Part shown: piece by piece, positions 18,138 to 27,580 of the stretch
Layout: the number at the start of each line of letters is the position of its first letter
How positions within the stretch are numbered: the stretch's first letter is position 1
Origin: Brevinematales bacterium
GTDB taxonomy: Bacteria > Spirochaetota > Brevinematia > DTOW01
Length of the DNA stretch: 64,000 nucleotides
Assembly: GCA_026415355.1 (NCBI GenBank)
Contig: JAOAHF010000003.1
Span: forward strand, 79,292-143,291
Direction of reading: 5' to 3'
Translations under genes and position numbers: made by a program
The notes under the pieces: model-generated
What the model was told of the DNA's origin: nothing
Database searches by the model: none
What the model saw: the letters and a program-made list of their open reading frames with translations, nothing else

Positions 18138-18476
18138 AACACTAAACCTATCTTAAAAGAGTATAGGCTACCAATTTAGTAATATTATATTACTTTTCAA
18201 AGAGATATGTCAAAATATCTTTTTAAGAAAACTTATTTTTCGTATAGCATTTTAAATCAGAATATTATCTGAGTAGCTTCAAATTTACCTAAAAACAGTC
18301 AAGTAAGACAATTTATAAAACAACAAAACCGATATCTATCAAAAAAATATTTTAACCTTTAATATCTTTATTGTACCAAACAGAAAATAAATAACATTTT
18401 AATCTAGGGACATGAAAATCTTGAATCTTCAGAATGCTACTACATATTATTATCCATCACAAAGCTAATTTTTAAC
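18138..18476. other. Gene-free AT-rich stretch upstream of tRNA-Asn
   Basis: About 340 bases of AT-rich sequence between the mnmG start and the tRNA promoter. I see no open frame, repeat or riboswitch. The mnmG promoter must lie in its left part, but no convincing pair of hexamers stands out. Confidence 0.4.
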
Positions 18477-18506
18477 TTGACTAGACAAATTCGCAATACT
18501 TATAAT
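18477..18506 (+). promoter_or_regulatory. Sigma-70-type promoter of tRNA-Asn
   Basis: TTGACT at 18477-18482 and a consensus TATAAT at 18501-18506, separated by 18 bases, with transcription expected to start about 8-10 bases before the tRNA 5' end. Confidence 0.7.
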
Positions 18507-18521
18507 AAGTATATAAGTTGT

Positions 18522-18594
<73 letters not shown>

Positions 18595-18740
18595 CATAAG
18601 CAATTCAAGTGTTTTTGAGCTTCTCCTTGATTTAGCTTTCCAAGTTAGTTACTTTGTTTCTTAGAGTTGTTAACTTTATACCCTAACAGTTAGGATATTC
18701 TAGGTGGCAAAATTATTGAGTTCTTCCTAATGTAAAAATA

Positions 18741-19445
18741 CTATTTTATCTTTTCTAATAGATTTTTAAGCATCTTCATTTCATACTCTTCAATTACAAG
18801 CTCGTTGCCTAAGGGTAGAGAAAGAGCTTTTTCAATAATTTGTCTTGCTTTCGATTTATCACCTCTGTTTATCAAAAACTCGGCATAGTTTCTATATGCT
18901 GATTTATTTTCATATTTTATTGCATTTTCAAAGTCACTTATTGCTTTATTTACATCACCTATGCTCATAGGCCAACCTGGTGCTTTTGAATAAACATTTG
19001 CTCTAACCATATATGCCGAACCATCTCGGTAAGAAGGATTTTTCTTTATAACCTTAGTCATAAGATCAACTATTGGCCCCGCTAGAAACAAACTATTCAT
19101 AACACCCTTTTCCTGAGCATAAGATCCGTAAGCAACTCCTAAAAAATAGTTAGCTTCAATACTCTCTGGATTTAGTTTAACTGCAATCTCTCCAGCATCT
19201 TTAGCTTCCTCAAATACCATTTCTCTTTCTTTTTTGTCTTTCAAAAAATAGAATCCATAAAACCTAGCATAAGCACAAAATTTCCAAGCAATTTCATAGT
19301 TATTCTTGTTTTTCGTAAAGAGGTCTTTGTAATGTTCATAAGCTTTTTTAGCATCACTTTCACTCTTTATGTCCTTAAATAAATCAGCACTCGCATACAA
19401 GCTAGAAAAAAGTACTAGAATCCAAATAATTACGAAAATACGCAT
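18741..19445 (-). CDS. Secreted TPR-repeat protein (TatT-like)
   Basis: With the ATG at 19445 (GGGAGG seven bases upstream) the protein has about 234 residues and a signal peptide MRIFVIIWILVLFSSLYASA. A longer start at 19496 would place that site inside the gene. The mature part is built from TPR-like helix pairs: KAYEHYKDLFTKNKNNYEIAW, EAGEIAVKLNPESIEANYFLG in its usual 'A..lnP.s..A.y.lG' form, DLMTKVIKKNPSYRDGSAY, and a final KAISDFENAIK repeat. The repeat layout and the GVAYG motif resemble the TatT component of spirochaetal TRAP transport systems, but no TRAP genes are nearby, so this is only a suggestion. Confidence 0.65.
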   Translation of the reverse strand: MRIFVIIWILVLFSSLYASADLFKDIKSESDAKKAYEHYKDLFTKNKNNYEIAWKFCAYARFYGFYFLKDKKEREMVFEEAKDAGEIAVKLNPESIEANYFLGVAYGSYAQEKGVMNSLFLAGPIVDLMTKVIKKNPSYRDGSAYMVRANVYSKAPGWPMSIGDVNKAISDFENAIKYENKSAYRNYAEFLINRGDKSKARQIIEKALSLPLGNELVIEEYEMKMLKNLLEKIK

Positions 19446-19540
19446 AATCAAACCTCCCATTGTCCAAATTTTAACATATTCCAATACCATCTTCAAGGAA
19501 CTGAATTATGTAAAATAAATTACAAGAAATTTCTATCTAC

Positions 19541-22500
19541 TCAATTAATATCTTCTGGAATAATATCTTTTGCTTCTCTAATTATCTCATCTAATGCTGC
19601 AAAATAATCTTTTTGGCCCTTTTCTACTTTATCCATTATCGCTTCTAAACTTCTTGTCCTATCTTCAGAGATAAAATCACTGTATCTGCTTTTAAGTACT
19701 TCATAAACTTTAAAACCCTTACTCATAGGTATAAGTCTGTTGTTCTTCGAGATAATATAACCTCTCTTAAGTAGCGTTGATATTATCTTTGAATATGTAG
19801 AAGGCCTACCTATACCCTTATCTTTCATCATCTGAATTATATCACCTTCCGAAAATAAACTTACCTTTGGTTTCTTAACAGATTTAACATTCTTTATTTT
19901 CAATGAATTAGGCAATGGCTCATCTATCTGAAAATACCCCATCATATTCCACCCATTATCCACTACCTCAACATTCCTATTAACTTTTAGTTCAATATCA
20001 CTTACTAATATAGAATATGTTACATTTTTTACAACAACAGCTTTCATCTGGGATGATATAAACCTCTTGAAAATTAAGTCATATATCAGTACATGATGTC
20101 TTTTTATAGTTGAAGTTGATATAGCACCTTCCGTTGTTAACTGATACAAAGTCTGAGCATCAATTGATTTAGTAGGCCTAATACACTCATGAGTTCCTTC
20201 TTCTTCCCAACTTCTTGGTACATTTAGATTTTTAATATTTTTTATGGATAGGTATTCTTTTGCAACCTGTTGACCTACCAAAGAAACTTTCGTAGAATCT
20301 GTTCTGTGGTATGTAATCAAACCTTCTTCAAACAAATCCTGCAAAATATTCATAACCATATCAGAACTCATCTTATACAACCTATTTGCTTGTATGAGTA
20401 TAGCATCAGTTGTAAACGGCGGTAGTGGTAGTATTTCTATCTCTTTTTCTTCGTCAATCTTTACACTCACTTCATCACCAACTTTTATATCTAACGTTTT
20501 TTTATTTCCTTCTACACTCAATACTATTTCTTCTGTAGTTTTGGAGTTACTCTCAGATAAATCTGTTGACAAAGTAATCTCAACAAAATTGGTTTTAGAA
20601 TCATTATACTGCTTAAACCTCTCTATTATCCATCCCAAAACTGGAGATTGAACTCTACCCGCTGAAATATTATCATGATTAAGCTCATCTTTAAGAATAC
20701 CACTTAACCCAAAACCTATTATCCTATCTTGAACTCTTCTCAATAGTTGAGACTCAACCAAATTTATATTTATCTCTTCAGGATTTTGAATACTTCTATT
20801 TATAGCATAGTATGTAACTTCGTTAAATCTCATTCTCCTAACTTTACCATTAAAGAATTTCAGATAGGGAACTAAAAAAGAGTAAATATCGTAACTTATC
20901 TTTTCACCCTCAGTGTCAGGATCAGAAGCTAACAAAACCTCATCAACTTCTTTAGCAAGTTCTATTAAAGATCTAACATCATCTATCCTGTCACTAAACT
21001 TATCATTACCACAATACACACATCTATTCTCACTACTTACAAACGTTTTCCTACATTTAGAACATCTCTTTATAGTATCATATACAGGTAAAGGAATCCC
21101 CTCCTTTATTCTTATACCATATATATCTTCGTTGTCCATCGTCAATTCAAACATGTGACCTTTAGACGCAGTTATAATGAAAGTTACACTTCCGGTTGTA
21201 GTTTCATAACAACTCAATCCTTTTATGATTCTTTCTGTTGGATTACCTAGTAATCTTGAAATTGTTTTTGCTTTAGTAGGAGACTCAACAATTATCAAAA
21301 CTGTTTTATTCAATTGTTTTATATTACTCTGCACGTTACCCTCAATCGCTAAACTAAGTTTCTCCCTATCTTCTTTCGCAACCTTTAAGTCCTCTAAAAC
21401 TCTACTTTCTTCAAATTTAACCCATTCACTATCTTCAATCCATTTATACTTTCTGGATACTATCTCTAAAAGTTTATTATCTTTTTCAATTACAATAGAT
21501 ATCCCCTTAGTCATACCACCTATATAAAGTCTAGATGTTCTACCACTCGCTTGAAGGTAAGTATTCATATCTGGAATTACAATATAATTCCTACCATTGT
21601 AGCTCTGAAATAAAATATCTTGAGAGTTTTTAAGTATATCTATATATTCATCTTTTGACAACAAATCCCTAAGAAGTTCATTCACTTGATTTACAATAAA
21701 CTCATATTTTGAGTTGTTTTTAAGCTTAGTTATAAGACTCTGTACTTTCTTCTTTTGTTTTTCATCCTTGATATAATCAATCAATTCAGCAAGAATCTTC
21801 ATCACTGTATAACCCGATAAGTTTAAGTTATTAACGTCAACAACTACCTTAAATCTTGGTATTCCCAAAAAAACGGCATAAATAATTCTATCGGGTATAT
21901 CTATACCTCTAACGAGTGTCCCGTAATATGTTGATACTCCTACTAGTATATTTATTTCCCCTTTTCTGAATTTTTTCAAAACTTCATCTCTTTTATTTGA
22001 AGAAATAACAGCACTTTTTAGGCTAGTTTTTGAATTTATAATTTCAGAAACTTTTTCAGCATACTCAACTCCATCTTCAGTAGTAACAAAAACTATTCCA
22101 CCATCTCCCATGATACTTAACACTTTGATTAAATCTTGTTCATAATTTTCAGAAAAGATATAGTAATTGTTTATATTCCTTGTTATTTCAGTCTTACCCC
22201 CTATCTCAAAATCAAACAATTCTTTGAAAAGCTTAATTCTCACACCTTTTGGCTTAGCAGTCGCGCTAGATACTACAATTATACCTTTTTCCTTATTCTT
22301 TATACTCAATACTCTTTCTTGTAACTTATTATAATTATCCAGATAATTCTCGTATCTTTCCTTACCTCTAGAAACTGCTAGTAAAAACTTAAGCTTTATA
22401 ACTTCCAATGTTACCTCAACATCTTCCTTTGACAAACCTGACAACATAATAACATATTCCACATTTTTCGACTTTTTAACCAAGGCATCAACATCATCAG

Positions 22501-23113
22501 CAAATATGAAATCAAATTTAATGTTTTCTCTAATAGTAAATAAATTTTTTATCATACTAGATGTTATAACTACTATATCGTAATCTTCCTTTTGTATAGC
22601 TTTCTTGAAGTTTTCTTTTTGTTTTCGAGTTATCTTTGAAGAATACATAACTATTCTAGGACTTACACCTATAGTACTTGATAGTCCCTGTAACTTTTCA
22701 TAAACCTGATTGACTAAACTAGTTGTTGGCAGTATTATTACAGATTTTTTACCTTCGGAATACAGATTAAGAGATGTCATAATACCAAAAGTAGTTTTAC
22801 CTACACCAGTTGGAGCAATCAGAGAGAAACTCCTTTTGAGAATAACTCTTTTCATCCAACTAATTTGAGTATTCCAAGGTTCTGAATTTACGGCTTTTTT
22901 GAAATTATTTATCCATTTTTCAAGAATATCCTTAACATACAGTATTTCACTAAGATTACCACTAACTCCTATCTGTCTAAATACTTTTTCAATATTTTCA
23001 TCTAGTCCATTTTTATAGCATCTTTCACAAACACCTATGCTTATAAGTCTATCATCAGTTATCTCACTTCCACACGATACACAACCTCTCAAATAAATAC
23101 TATGCGCTCTCAT
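19541..23113 (-). CDS. rgy: Reverse gyrase
   Basis: ATP-dependent topoisomerase that introduces positive supercoils; the only protein family confined to hyperthermophiles and extreme thermophiles. All parts are present in 1190 residues. The N-terminal zinc finger has C11, C14, C29 and C32. The helicase-like module has Walker A APTGVGKTT at 100-108 and a DDVD box in place of DEAD. A second RecA-like domain contains VSSATAKPKG and QASGRTSRLY. The type IA topoisomerase starts near residue 600 with VLIIVESPTKAKTI. A second zinc finger (CSKCRK..CVYCG), LASDPDTEGEKI and the catalytic tyrosine at residue 935 in GLITYHRTDST follow, then GIGRPSTYSKII. No inactivating change is seen. It lies divergently from parA, about 200 bases away. 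Confidence 0.97.
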   Translation of the reverse strand: MRAHSIYLRGCVSCGSEITDDRLISIGVCERCYKNGLDENIEKVFRQIGVSGNLSEILYVKDILEKWINNFKKAVNSEPWNTQISWMKRVILKRSFSLIAPTGVGKTTFGIMTSLNLYSEGKKSVIILPTTSLVNQVYEKLQGLSSTIGVSPRIVMYSSKITRKQKENFKKAIQKEDYDIVVITSSMIKNLFTIRENIKFDFIFADDVDALVKKSKNVEYVIMLSGLSKEDVEVTLEVIKLKFLLAVSRGKERYENYLDNYNKLQERVLSIKNKEKGIIVVSSATAKPKGVRIKLFKELFDFEIGGKTEITRNINNYYIFSENYEQDLIKVLSIMGDGGIVFVTTEDGVEYAEKVSEIINSKTSLKSAVISSNKRDEVLKKFRKGEINILVGVSTYYGTLVRGIDIPDRIIYAVFLGIPRFKVVVDVNNLNLSGYTVMKILAELIDYIKDEKQKKKVQSLITKLKNNSKYEFIVNQVNELLRDLLSKDEYIDILKNSQDILFQSYNGRNYIVIPDMNTYLQASGRTSRLYIGGMTKGISIVIEKDNKLLEIVSRKYKWIEDSEWVKFEESRVLEDLKVAKEDREKLSLAIEGNVQSNIKQLNKTVLIIVESPTKAKTISRLLGNPTERIIKGLSCYETTTGSVTFIITASKGHMFELTMDNEDIYGIRIKEGIPLPVYDTIKRCSKCRKTFVSSENRCVYCGNDKFSDRIDDVRSLIELAKEVDEVLLASDPDTEGEKISYDIYSFLVPYLKFFNGKVRRMRFNEVTYYAINRSIQNPEEININLVESQLLRRVQDRIIGFGLSGILKDELNHDNISAGRVQSPVLGWIIERFKQYNDSKTNFVEITLSTDLSESNSKTTEEIVLSVEGNKKTLDIKVGDEVSVKIDEEKEIEILPLPPFTTDAILIQANRLYKMSSDMVMNILQDLFEEGLITYHRTDSTKVSLVGQQVAKEYLSIKNIKNLNVPRSWEEEGTHECIRPTKSIDAQTLYQLTTEGAISTSTIKRHHVLIYDLIFKRFISSQMKAVVVKNVTYSILVSDIELKVNRNVEVVDNGWNMMGYFQIDEPLPNSLKIKNVKSVKKPKVSLFSEGDIIQMMKDKGIGRPSTYSKIISTLLKRGYIISKNNRLIPMSKGFKVYEVLKSRYSDFISEDRTRSLEAIMDKVEKGQKDYFAALDEIIREAKDIIPEDIN

Positions 23114-23312
23114 AAATTCAGGTAGTATTATACTAATACTATAGTTCTAGAATAAAGAAAAATATGTTTTCAATCTACACATCTAACAATCTAGCATAGT
23201 ATGAAATTACCTACAATGGCATCGTTCAAATTTAACTAGCACTGAATCTCGTTATTTTACAGATTTTGTTTTTGGGATACTAATAGTTTTATCATATAGT
23301 TAGGGAGGAAGT

Positions 23313-24080
23313 ATGGGTAAATGTATAGCAGTTGCTAATCAAAAAGGTGGAGTTGGCAAGACTACAACCGTTATAAACATATCCCATTATATCGCAAGTA
23401 GGGGATACAAGGTATTAGATATTGATATTGATCCGCAAGGTAATTTAGGCAGAGGACTTGGCATAGAGTTATCTCAAACTAGAAGAGGCACATATGAAGC
23501 CCTAATAAACCAAGAAGATCCTAATGACTTAGTCATACCTTCAAAATATGACAATCTATTCATATTACCCGCAAATATGCAGCTTGCTGGAGCTCAAGTT
23601 GAATTACTCGACCTTAATGATAAAGAACATAGGCTAAAAAACTTTATACTTGAAGTAAAGGATCACTTTGATTTTATCTTCATTGATACTCCTCCATCAC
23701 TTGGTATCTTAACTATAAATGGATTAGTAGCTGCTGACAGTGTAATGATACCATTACAAGCAGAATTCTTTGCAATGGAAGGATTAGTACAACTTATGAA
23801 AACAATAAAATCCATTCAAAAATCTCTAAATACAAGTTTAGAGATAGAAGGAGTACTACTTACAATGTATGACATAAGAACAAAGTTATCAAAGGACGTA
23901 GCAGAACAAGCAAAAGATTATTTCAAAGATAAGGTATACAACACTTTTATACCTAGAAACGTGAGGCTTTCAGAAGCACCAAGCTATGGAAAGTCCATAT
24001 TTGACTATGATCCAACCTGTCCAGGTGCAATTGCTTATCAAAAAGTTTCAGAAGAGATATTGATTAAATATAAACCTTAG
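23313..24080 (+). CDS. parA: Chromosome partitioning ATPase ParA/Soj
   Basis: Deviant Walker ATPase that, with ParB and parS, segregates replicated origins. The 255-residue protein starts directly with the deviant Walker A AVANQKGGVGKTTTVINI, followed by LDIDIDPQGNLGRGLG, DHFDFIFIDTPPSLGIL (Walker B) and PLQAEFFAMEGL. Lack of an N-terminal helix-turn-helix identifies a chromosomal (Soj-type) ParA. The ATG follows TAGGGAGG. ParB follows after ten bases, and two parS-like sites lie inside and just after parB. Confidence 0.96.
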   Translation: MGKCIAVANQKGGVGKTTTVINISHYIASRGYKVLDIDIDPQGNLGRGLGIELSQTRRGTYEALINQEDPNDLVIPSKYDNLFILPANMQLAGAQVELLDLNDKEHRLKNFILEVKDHFDFIFIDTPPSLGILTINGLVAADSVMIPLQAEFFAMEGLVQLMKTIKSIQKSLNTSLEIEGVLLTMYDIRTKLSKDVAEQAKDYFKDKVYNTFIPRNVRLSEAPSYGKSIFDYDPTCPGAIAYQKVSEEILIKYKP

Positions 24081-24090
24081 GAGGAACAAC

Positions 24091-24987
24091 ATGAAAGAGA
24101 GAGGACTTGGTAAAGGTTTAAAATCTCTACTTGAAGATTTTGATTTAACAGAGAACTCAGGCGTCAAGAATGTTAGTATTACAAGTTTAAAACCAAACCC
24201 GAATCAACCTAGAAAAGTATTTAATGAGACAACTTTAAAAGAATTGGCTGATTCCATCAAAGAGAAAGGAATTTTACAACCAATAGTAGTTAGAGAAAAA
24301 GGCAATTACTATGAGATAATTGCTGGAGAAAGACGTTGGAGAGCAGCACAGATGGCAGGCCTTACAGAGGTACCTATAGTTATAAGGAACGATATAAGCG
24401 ATGTTGAGAGTCTAGAATTAGCACTAATAGAAAATATTCAAAGAGAAGACCTTAATCCTATTGACTTAGCAAATGCATACAACGAACTAATTGAAAAATA
24501 TAATTTATCTCAAGAAGAATTATCAAAAATAGTAGGAAAAAGCAGATCCGCAATTGCGAATACTTTGAGATTACTTAAACTTCCTAACAAAGTTAAAGAA
24601 TATATTGTTCAAGGAATTCTATCAGAAGGGCATGGCAGAGCTTTATTATCGCTAGATAGCGAAAAAGAAATACTAGAATTAGCAAAAGAATGTATAGAGA
24701 AAAATCTATCAGTAAGAGAAGTTGAAGAAATTGTTAGTTTTCGCAAAAATGAAAAACTCTACAAAGAAACAACACAAATAGTTTCACATGAAACAAAAAA
24801 ATCTTCTTTAAATAGAAGTACTGAAATAAAAAACATAGAAGAAGACTTAATCGAATCTTTAGGTACAAAAGTTTCTGTACTAGGAAACTTTGAAAAAGGG
24901 AAAATAATTATAAACTATTATTCCAGAGAGGATTTAGAAAGAATCTACGATATTATAGTAAACAAAAAACCATCATCACAGTACTAA
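24091..24987 (+). CDS. parB: Chromosome partitioning protein ParB/Spo0J
   Basis: CTP-dependent parS-binding clamp protein. The 298-residue product has the N-terminal basic/ParA-contacting region MKERGLGKGLKSLL, the ParB/Srx domain with KPNPNQPRKVF, LQPIVVREKG and the arginine patch IIAGERRWRAAQMAGL. ENIQREDLNPIDLANAY and a helix-turn-helix (LSQEELSKIVGKSRSAIANTLRLLKLP) follow, then a C-terminal dimerisation domain. The ATG follows TAGGAGG. A parS-like site sits inside the coding sequence and another after the stop. Confidence 0.96.
   Translation: MKERGLGKGLKSLLEDFDLTENSGVKNVSITSLKPNPNQPRKVFNETTLKELADSIKEKGILQPIVVREKGNYYEIIAGERRWRAAQMAGLTEVPIVIRNDISDVESLELALIENIQREDLNPIDLANAYNELIEKYNLSQEELSKIVGKSRSAIANTLRLLKLPNKVKEYIVQGILSEGHGRALLSLDSEKEILELAKECIEKNLSVREVEEIVSFRKNEKLYKETTQIVSHETKKSSLNRSTEIKNIEEDLIESLGTKVSVLGNFEKGKIIINYYSREDLERIYDIIVNKKPSSQY
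24780..24795 (+). promoter_or_regulatory. parS-like site inside parB
   Basis: AGTTTCACATGAAACA matches the bacterial parS consensus TGTTTCACGTGAAACA at 14 of 16 positions (first base and the central G differ). It lies within the parB reading frame, where parS sites are commonly found. Confidence 0.75.
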
Positions 24988-24994
24988 AAAAATA

Positions 24995-25010
24995 TGTTTC
25001 ACATGAAACA
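24995..25010 (+). promoter_or_regulatory. parS site downstream of parB
   Basis: TGTTTCACATGAAACA differs from the parS consensus TGTTTCACGTGAAACA only at the ninth base (A for G). It lies eight bases after the parB stop and before the next gene. A second copy 215 bases upstream has the same central change, suggesting that this lineage's ParB prefers CACATG in the centre. Confidence 0.85.
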
Positions 25011-25058
25011 ATTTATTAAGCCCCATTTAAGAATAACACACTTAATTTAGGAGGGCAC

Positions 25059-25994
25059 ATGTCACTTAAAAGTAGAATTGAGTTCGAAAAAGCTAAAGCA
25101 AGAGCAAAACTAAATGAAATAATAATGAGTATATCTGTAGGAAGTGGTGAACTATTTTCTCTAGATGAAGTAAAACTTCTAACAAAATCTTATGCATATC
25201 GATATAAAGGAATACAAAGTATACCTCTGTCAAAAATAAAAGGAAGTGAAGGTAGATATAGAGACTTTGATAGAGAATTTTTACCTAAACACGAAGGAGT
25301 TAGAACTAAATGGGAAAATATGATGGACTTTCTGGATAAACAGCCTAAAATACCCCCAATAGTAGTCTATAAAATAGGAGATAATTATATCGTTAGAGAT
25401 GGAAATCATAGAGTCTCAGTTGCAAAAGCTATGGGACTTGAATACATTGACGCAGAAGTAATAGAAATGGTAACAAAATTCAAAATAAAGGAACTATCAG
25501 AAAAAGAACTTCTACTCGCAGATGCATATAATATGTTTCTAGAAGAAACTCATTTTGATAAAGTATTTCCCAATATTACTATATCACTAACAAACCCTTG
25601 GGGTTACATAACTCTGATAGAACATATAAATACTTACAAATACTTCCTTGGAGAACGTTTGGGAAGAAACGTAAGCATTGAAGAAGCAGTTAAAGATTGG
25701 TATGAACACCTATTCTTAAAAGTAGTAGAACTAATAAAAAAGAAAAAAATACCTAAATACTTTCCTAAAAGAACCCCAGAAGATATATATATATGGATAA
25801 TGGACCACTGGCATTATCTAAAAGAGAATACAAATAACCCGTTAATACCAATAGAAGAAGCTATTGAAAATTTCGAAAAGTTCCAAAAAGATTTCAATAT
25901 CGGAAGAATAAAAAAAATGTTCATATCAATAGTTTTTGCACCTATAAAACTTCTTTATAAACTACTAAAATTTGTAATAAAAAAATTATTCTAG
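25059..25994 (+). CDS. ParB/sulfiredoxin-fold domain protein
   Basis: A 311-residue protein that begins with a helical segment SLKSRIEFEKAKARAKLNEI. It has a ParB-N/Srx-like domain at about residues 65-150: IQSIPLSKIKGSEGRY, PPIVVYKIGDNYIVRDGNHRVSVAKAMGLEY in parts, where DGNHRVSVA corresponds to the GxRRxxA patch of ParB, and IDAEVIEM. The second half is helical and aromatic-rich (NPWGYITLIEH, PKRTPEDIYIWIMDHWHYLK) and ends in a basic hydrophobic tail. DUF4032-like proteins have this combination. It follows parA-parB with its own GGAGG and a parS between. Whether it acts in segregation is not known; it lacks a recognisable helix-turn-helix. Confidence 0.68.
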   Translation: MSLKSRIEFEKAKARAKLNEIIMSISVGSGELFSLDEVKLLTKSYAYRYKGIQSIPLSKIKGSEGRYRDFDREFLPKHEGVRTKWENMMDFLDKQPKIPPIVVYKIGDNYIVRDGNHRVSVAKAMGLEYIDAEVIEMVTKFKIKELSEKELLLADAYNMFLEETHFDKVFPNITISLTNPWGYITLIEHINTYKYFLGERLGRNVSIEEAVKDWYEHLFLKVVELIKKKKIPKYFPKRTPEDIYIWIMDHWHYLKENTNNPLIPIEEAIENFEKFQKDFNIGRIKKMFISIVFAPIKLLYKLLKFVIKKLF

Positions 25995-26811
25995 ATTCCA
26001 TGAAATCTCAATCAAATTCAAAATACATATACGTTAGAAATCTATTAAACTGTTATGATATTCTAATGAAATTACTTATAACCACGAGGTAAAATGCTTA
26101 TTTCAAAAAATTCTATCACTACATCCACAAGCATCTCAATACAATCTATTATGTTACAAAGATCAAATACCATCGATAGACTTTAACTTAATAGAAAATC
26201 CCTAACCACACAACCCATATTTACAATACAGAGGTTAATAAACCAAATGATTAGCTTCAATCATTCAATATATTCTAGATAAATTAATTTTAAGTTTCTG
26301 TGATACAAGAAACATACTGAACAAAACATACATAGTAAATAATCAAAATTAAAACACAAAACAAACTAACAATATTATAGTCATAAAAATTTTTTTCAGA
26401 CTTATATTCATGCAATTACTTAAAAACTAATTATTATCAAAAACTATTAGGTACCACTATAATTACATTTAACATTACAAACTTAAATTAACTCGAAACA
26501 ATCAATCCTCATAAATACCTAATTCAATTGAACAAAAAACATTCCAAACTTAGATGTAATATAATCACATACTAACCCTATACAGTATATTGTTTTAATC
26601 ATCTAATAGAAAAATATTAACCAGAATACTTTCATCTTATTGATTCCAAATATTCTTCGGGTTTGTATTAAGTTTGAGCAGTACTAAACTATCAACAAAA
26701 CTTTTTCAAAATTGTATTGAATTTAAAAATCCTTAGATAAATAATTTTATCATGAGTTTCAAGTTGCCAATATATGAAACCGAAACTTAAAATAAGTCCT
26801 GGAGGCATTAT
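25995..26811. other. Long gene-free AT-rich stretch before the flaA genes
   Basis: About 817 bases, very AT-rich, with the plus strand A/C-rich and full of stops in all frames; no decayed gene is readable. The last 60 bases form the flaA leader: GTTTCAAG and GAAACC flank an AT tract at about 26758-26785, and CCTGGAGG precedes the ATG. No sigma-28-type flagellar promoter is recognisable. Confidence 0.45.
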
Positions 26812-27543
26812 ATGCTAGTGGTAAGAAGTCTTCTTGTGGTACTATCTATTGTTTTCTTAGTTAGTTACATATATCCTTTCGGTTTTAGCGAGGTTGGTAG
26901 AAGAACTGTAAATTTACAAACAATACTTATATCAGATTTTGGGGATGAATACGACAAAGCAAACGATCTATTATGGTCTGCAAACTATTCATATTTCGCT
27001 CCAAAAATAAAAGATCCTCAAACTGGAGAAGAAGTAATCGATAAAGCATATTGTGACTTTAAGTATTTTCCAGGTCATCCATCTGGATTACTTGAGTCAA
27101 TAATGGCTAAACAAACAAATGTCTTTGGCATAAAAGCAGCATATTTAAGGAAAGGATTTAACTGGATAGAGGTAACTCCTAACAAACCCATAGATTTTGT
27201 AGGAGTTGCAAAAACCATTGATTTCTGGGTTTGGGGTGGAAACTACAATTGGGTAATGGATATATACGTAAAAGACTACAAAGGATACACTTATAGAATA
27301 GAGGCCGGAAGTATAAAACACATAGGTTGGAAAAATTTCTTAGTAACTATACCCGTATATATACCTCAGTACGAACCTTACGTTCCATTCTCAAGACCAC
27401 TGAAACTAATAAAAATTAGACTTACATCAGCACCAACAGAAAGAGCAGATAAATTTTATGTCTATTTCGATTATCTACAACTGCAAACAGACGTATATAT
27501 GGAGAGATTTGATGGAGATGATCTTGGTAAAATTGCTTGGTAA
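26812..27543 (+). CDS. flaA: Flagellar filament outer layer (sheath) protein FlaA, copy 1
   Basis: FlaA forms the outer layer of spirochaetal periplasmic flagellar filaments. The 243-residue protein has a signal peptide (about residues 1-23) and the strongly conserved C-terminal half of the family: TIDFWVWGGNYNWVMDIYVKD in pieces, GYTYRIEAGSIKHIGWKNF, IPVYIPQYEPY, LKLIKIRLTSAPTE, KFYVYFDYLQLQTDVYMERFDG and a final DGDDLG. This family is known only from spirochaetes, which makes it the best lineage marker in the window. A CCTGGAGG site lies just before the ATG. A second FlaA follows after 37 bases. Confidence 0.92.
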   Translation: MLVVRSLLVVLSIVFLVSYIYPFGFSEVGRRTVNLQTILISDFGDEYDKANDLLWSANYSYFAPKIKDPQTGEEVIDKAYCDFKYFPGHPSGLLESIMAKQTNVFGIKAAYLRKGFNWIEVTPNKPIDFVGVAKTIDFWVWGGNYNWVMDIYVKDYKGYTYRIEAGSIKHIGWKNFLVTIPVYIPQYEPYVPFSRPLKLIKIRLTSAPTERADKFYVYFDYLQLQTDVYMERFDGDDLGKIAW

Positions 27544-27580
27544 AACAATAATTTTTCCGATTATTTAGAGGGGTGATATT

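Noticed and set aside
24780..25010. Attachment sites of an integrated element
   Set aside because: The two near-identical 16-base sequences are parS sites; they are next to parB and match its consensus.
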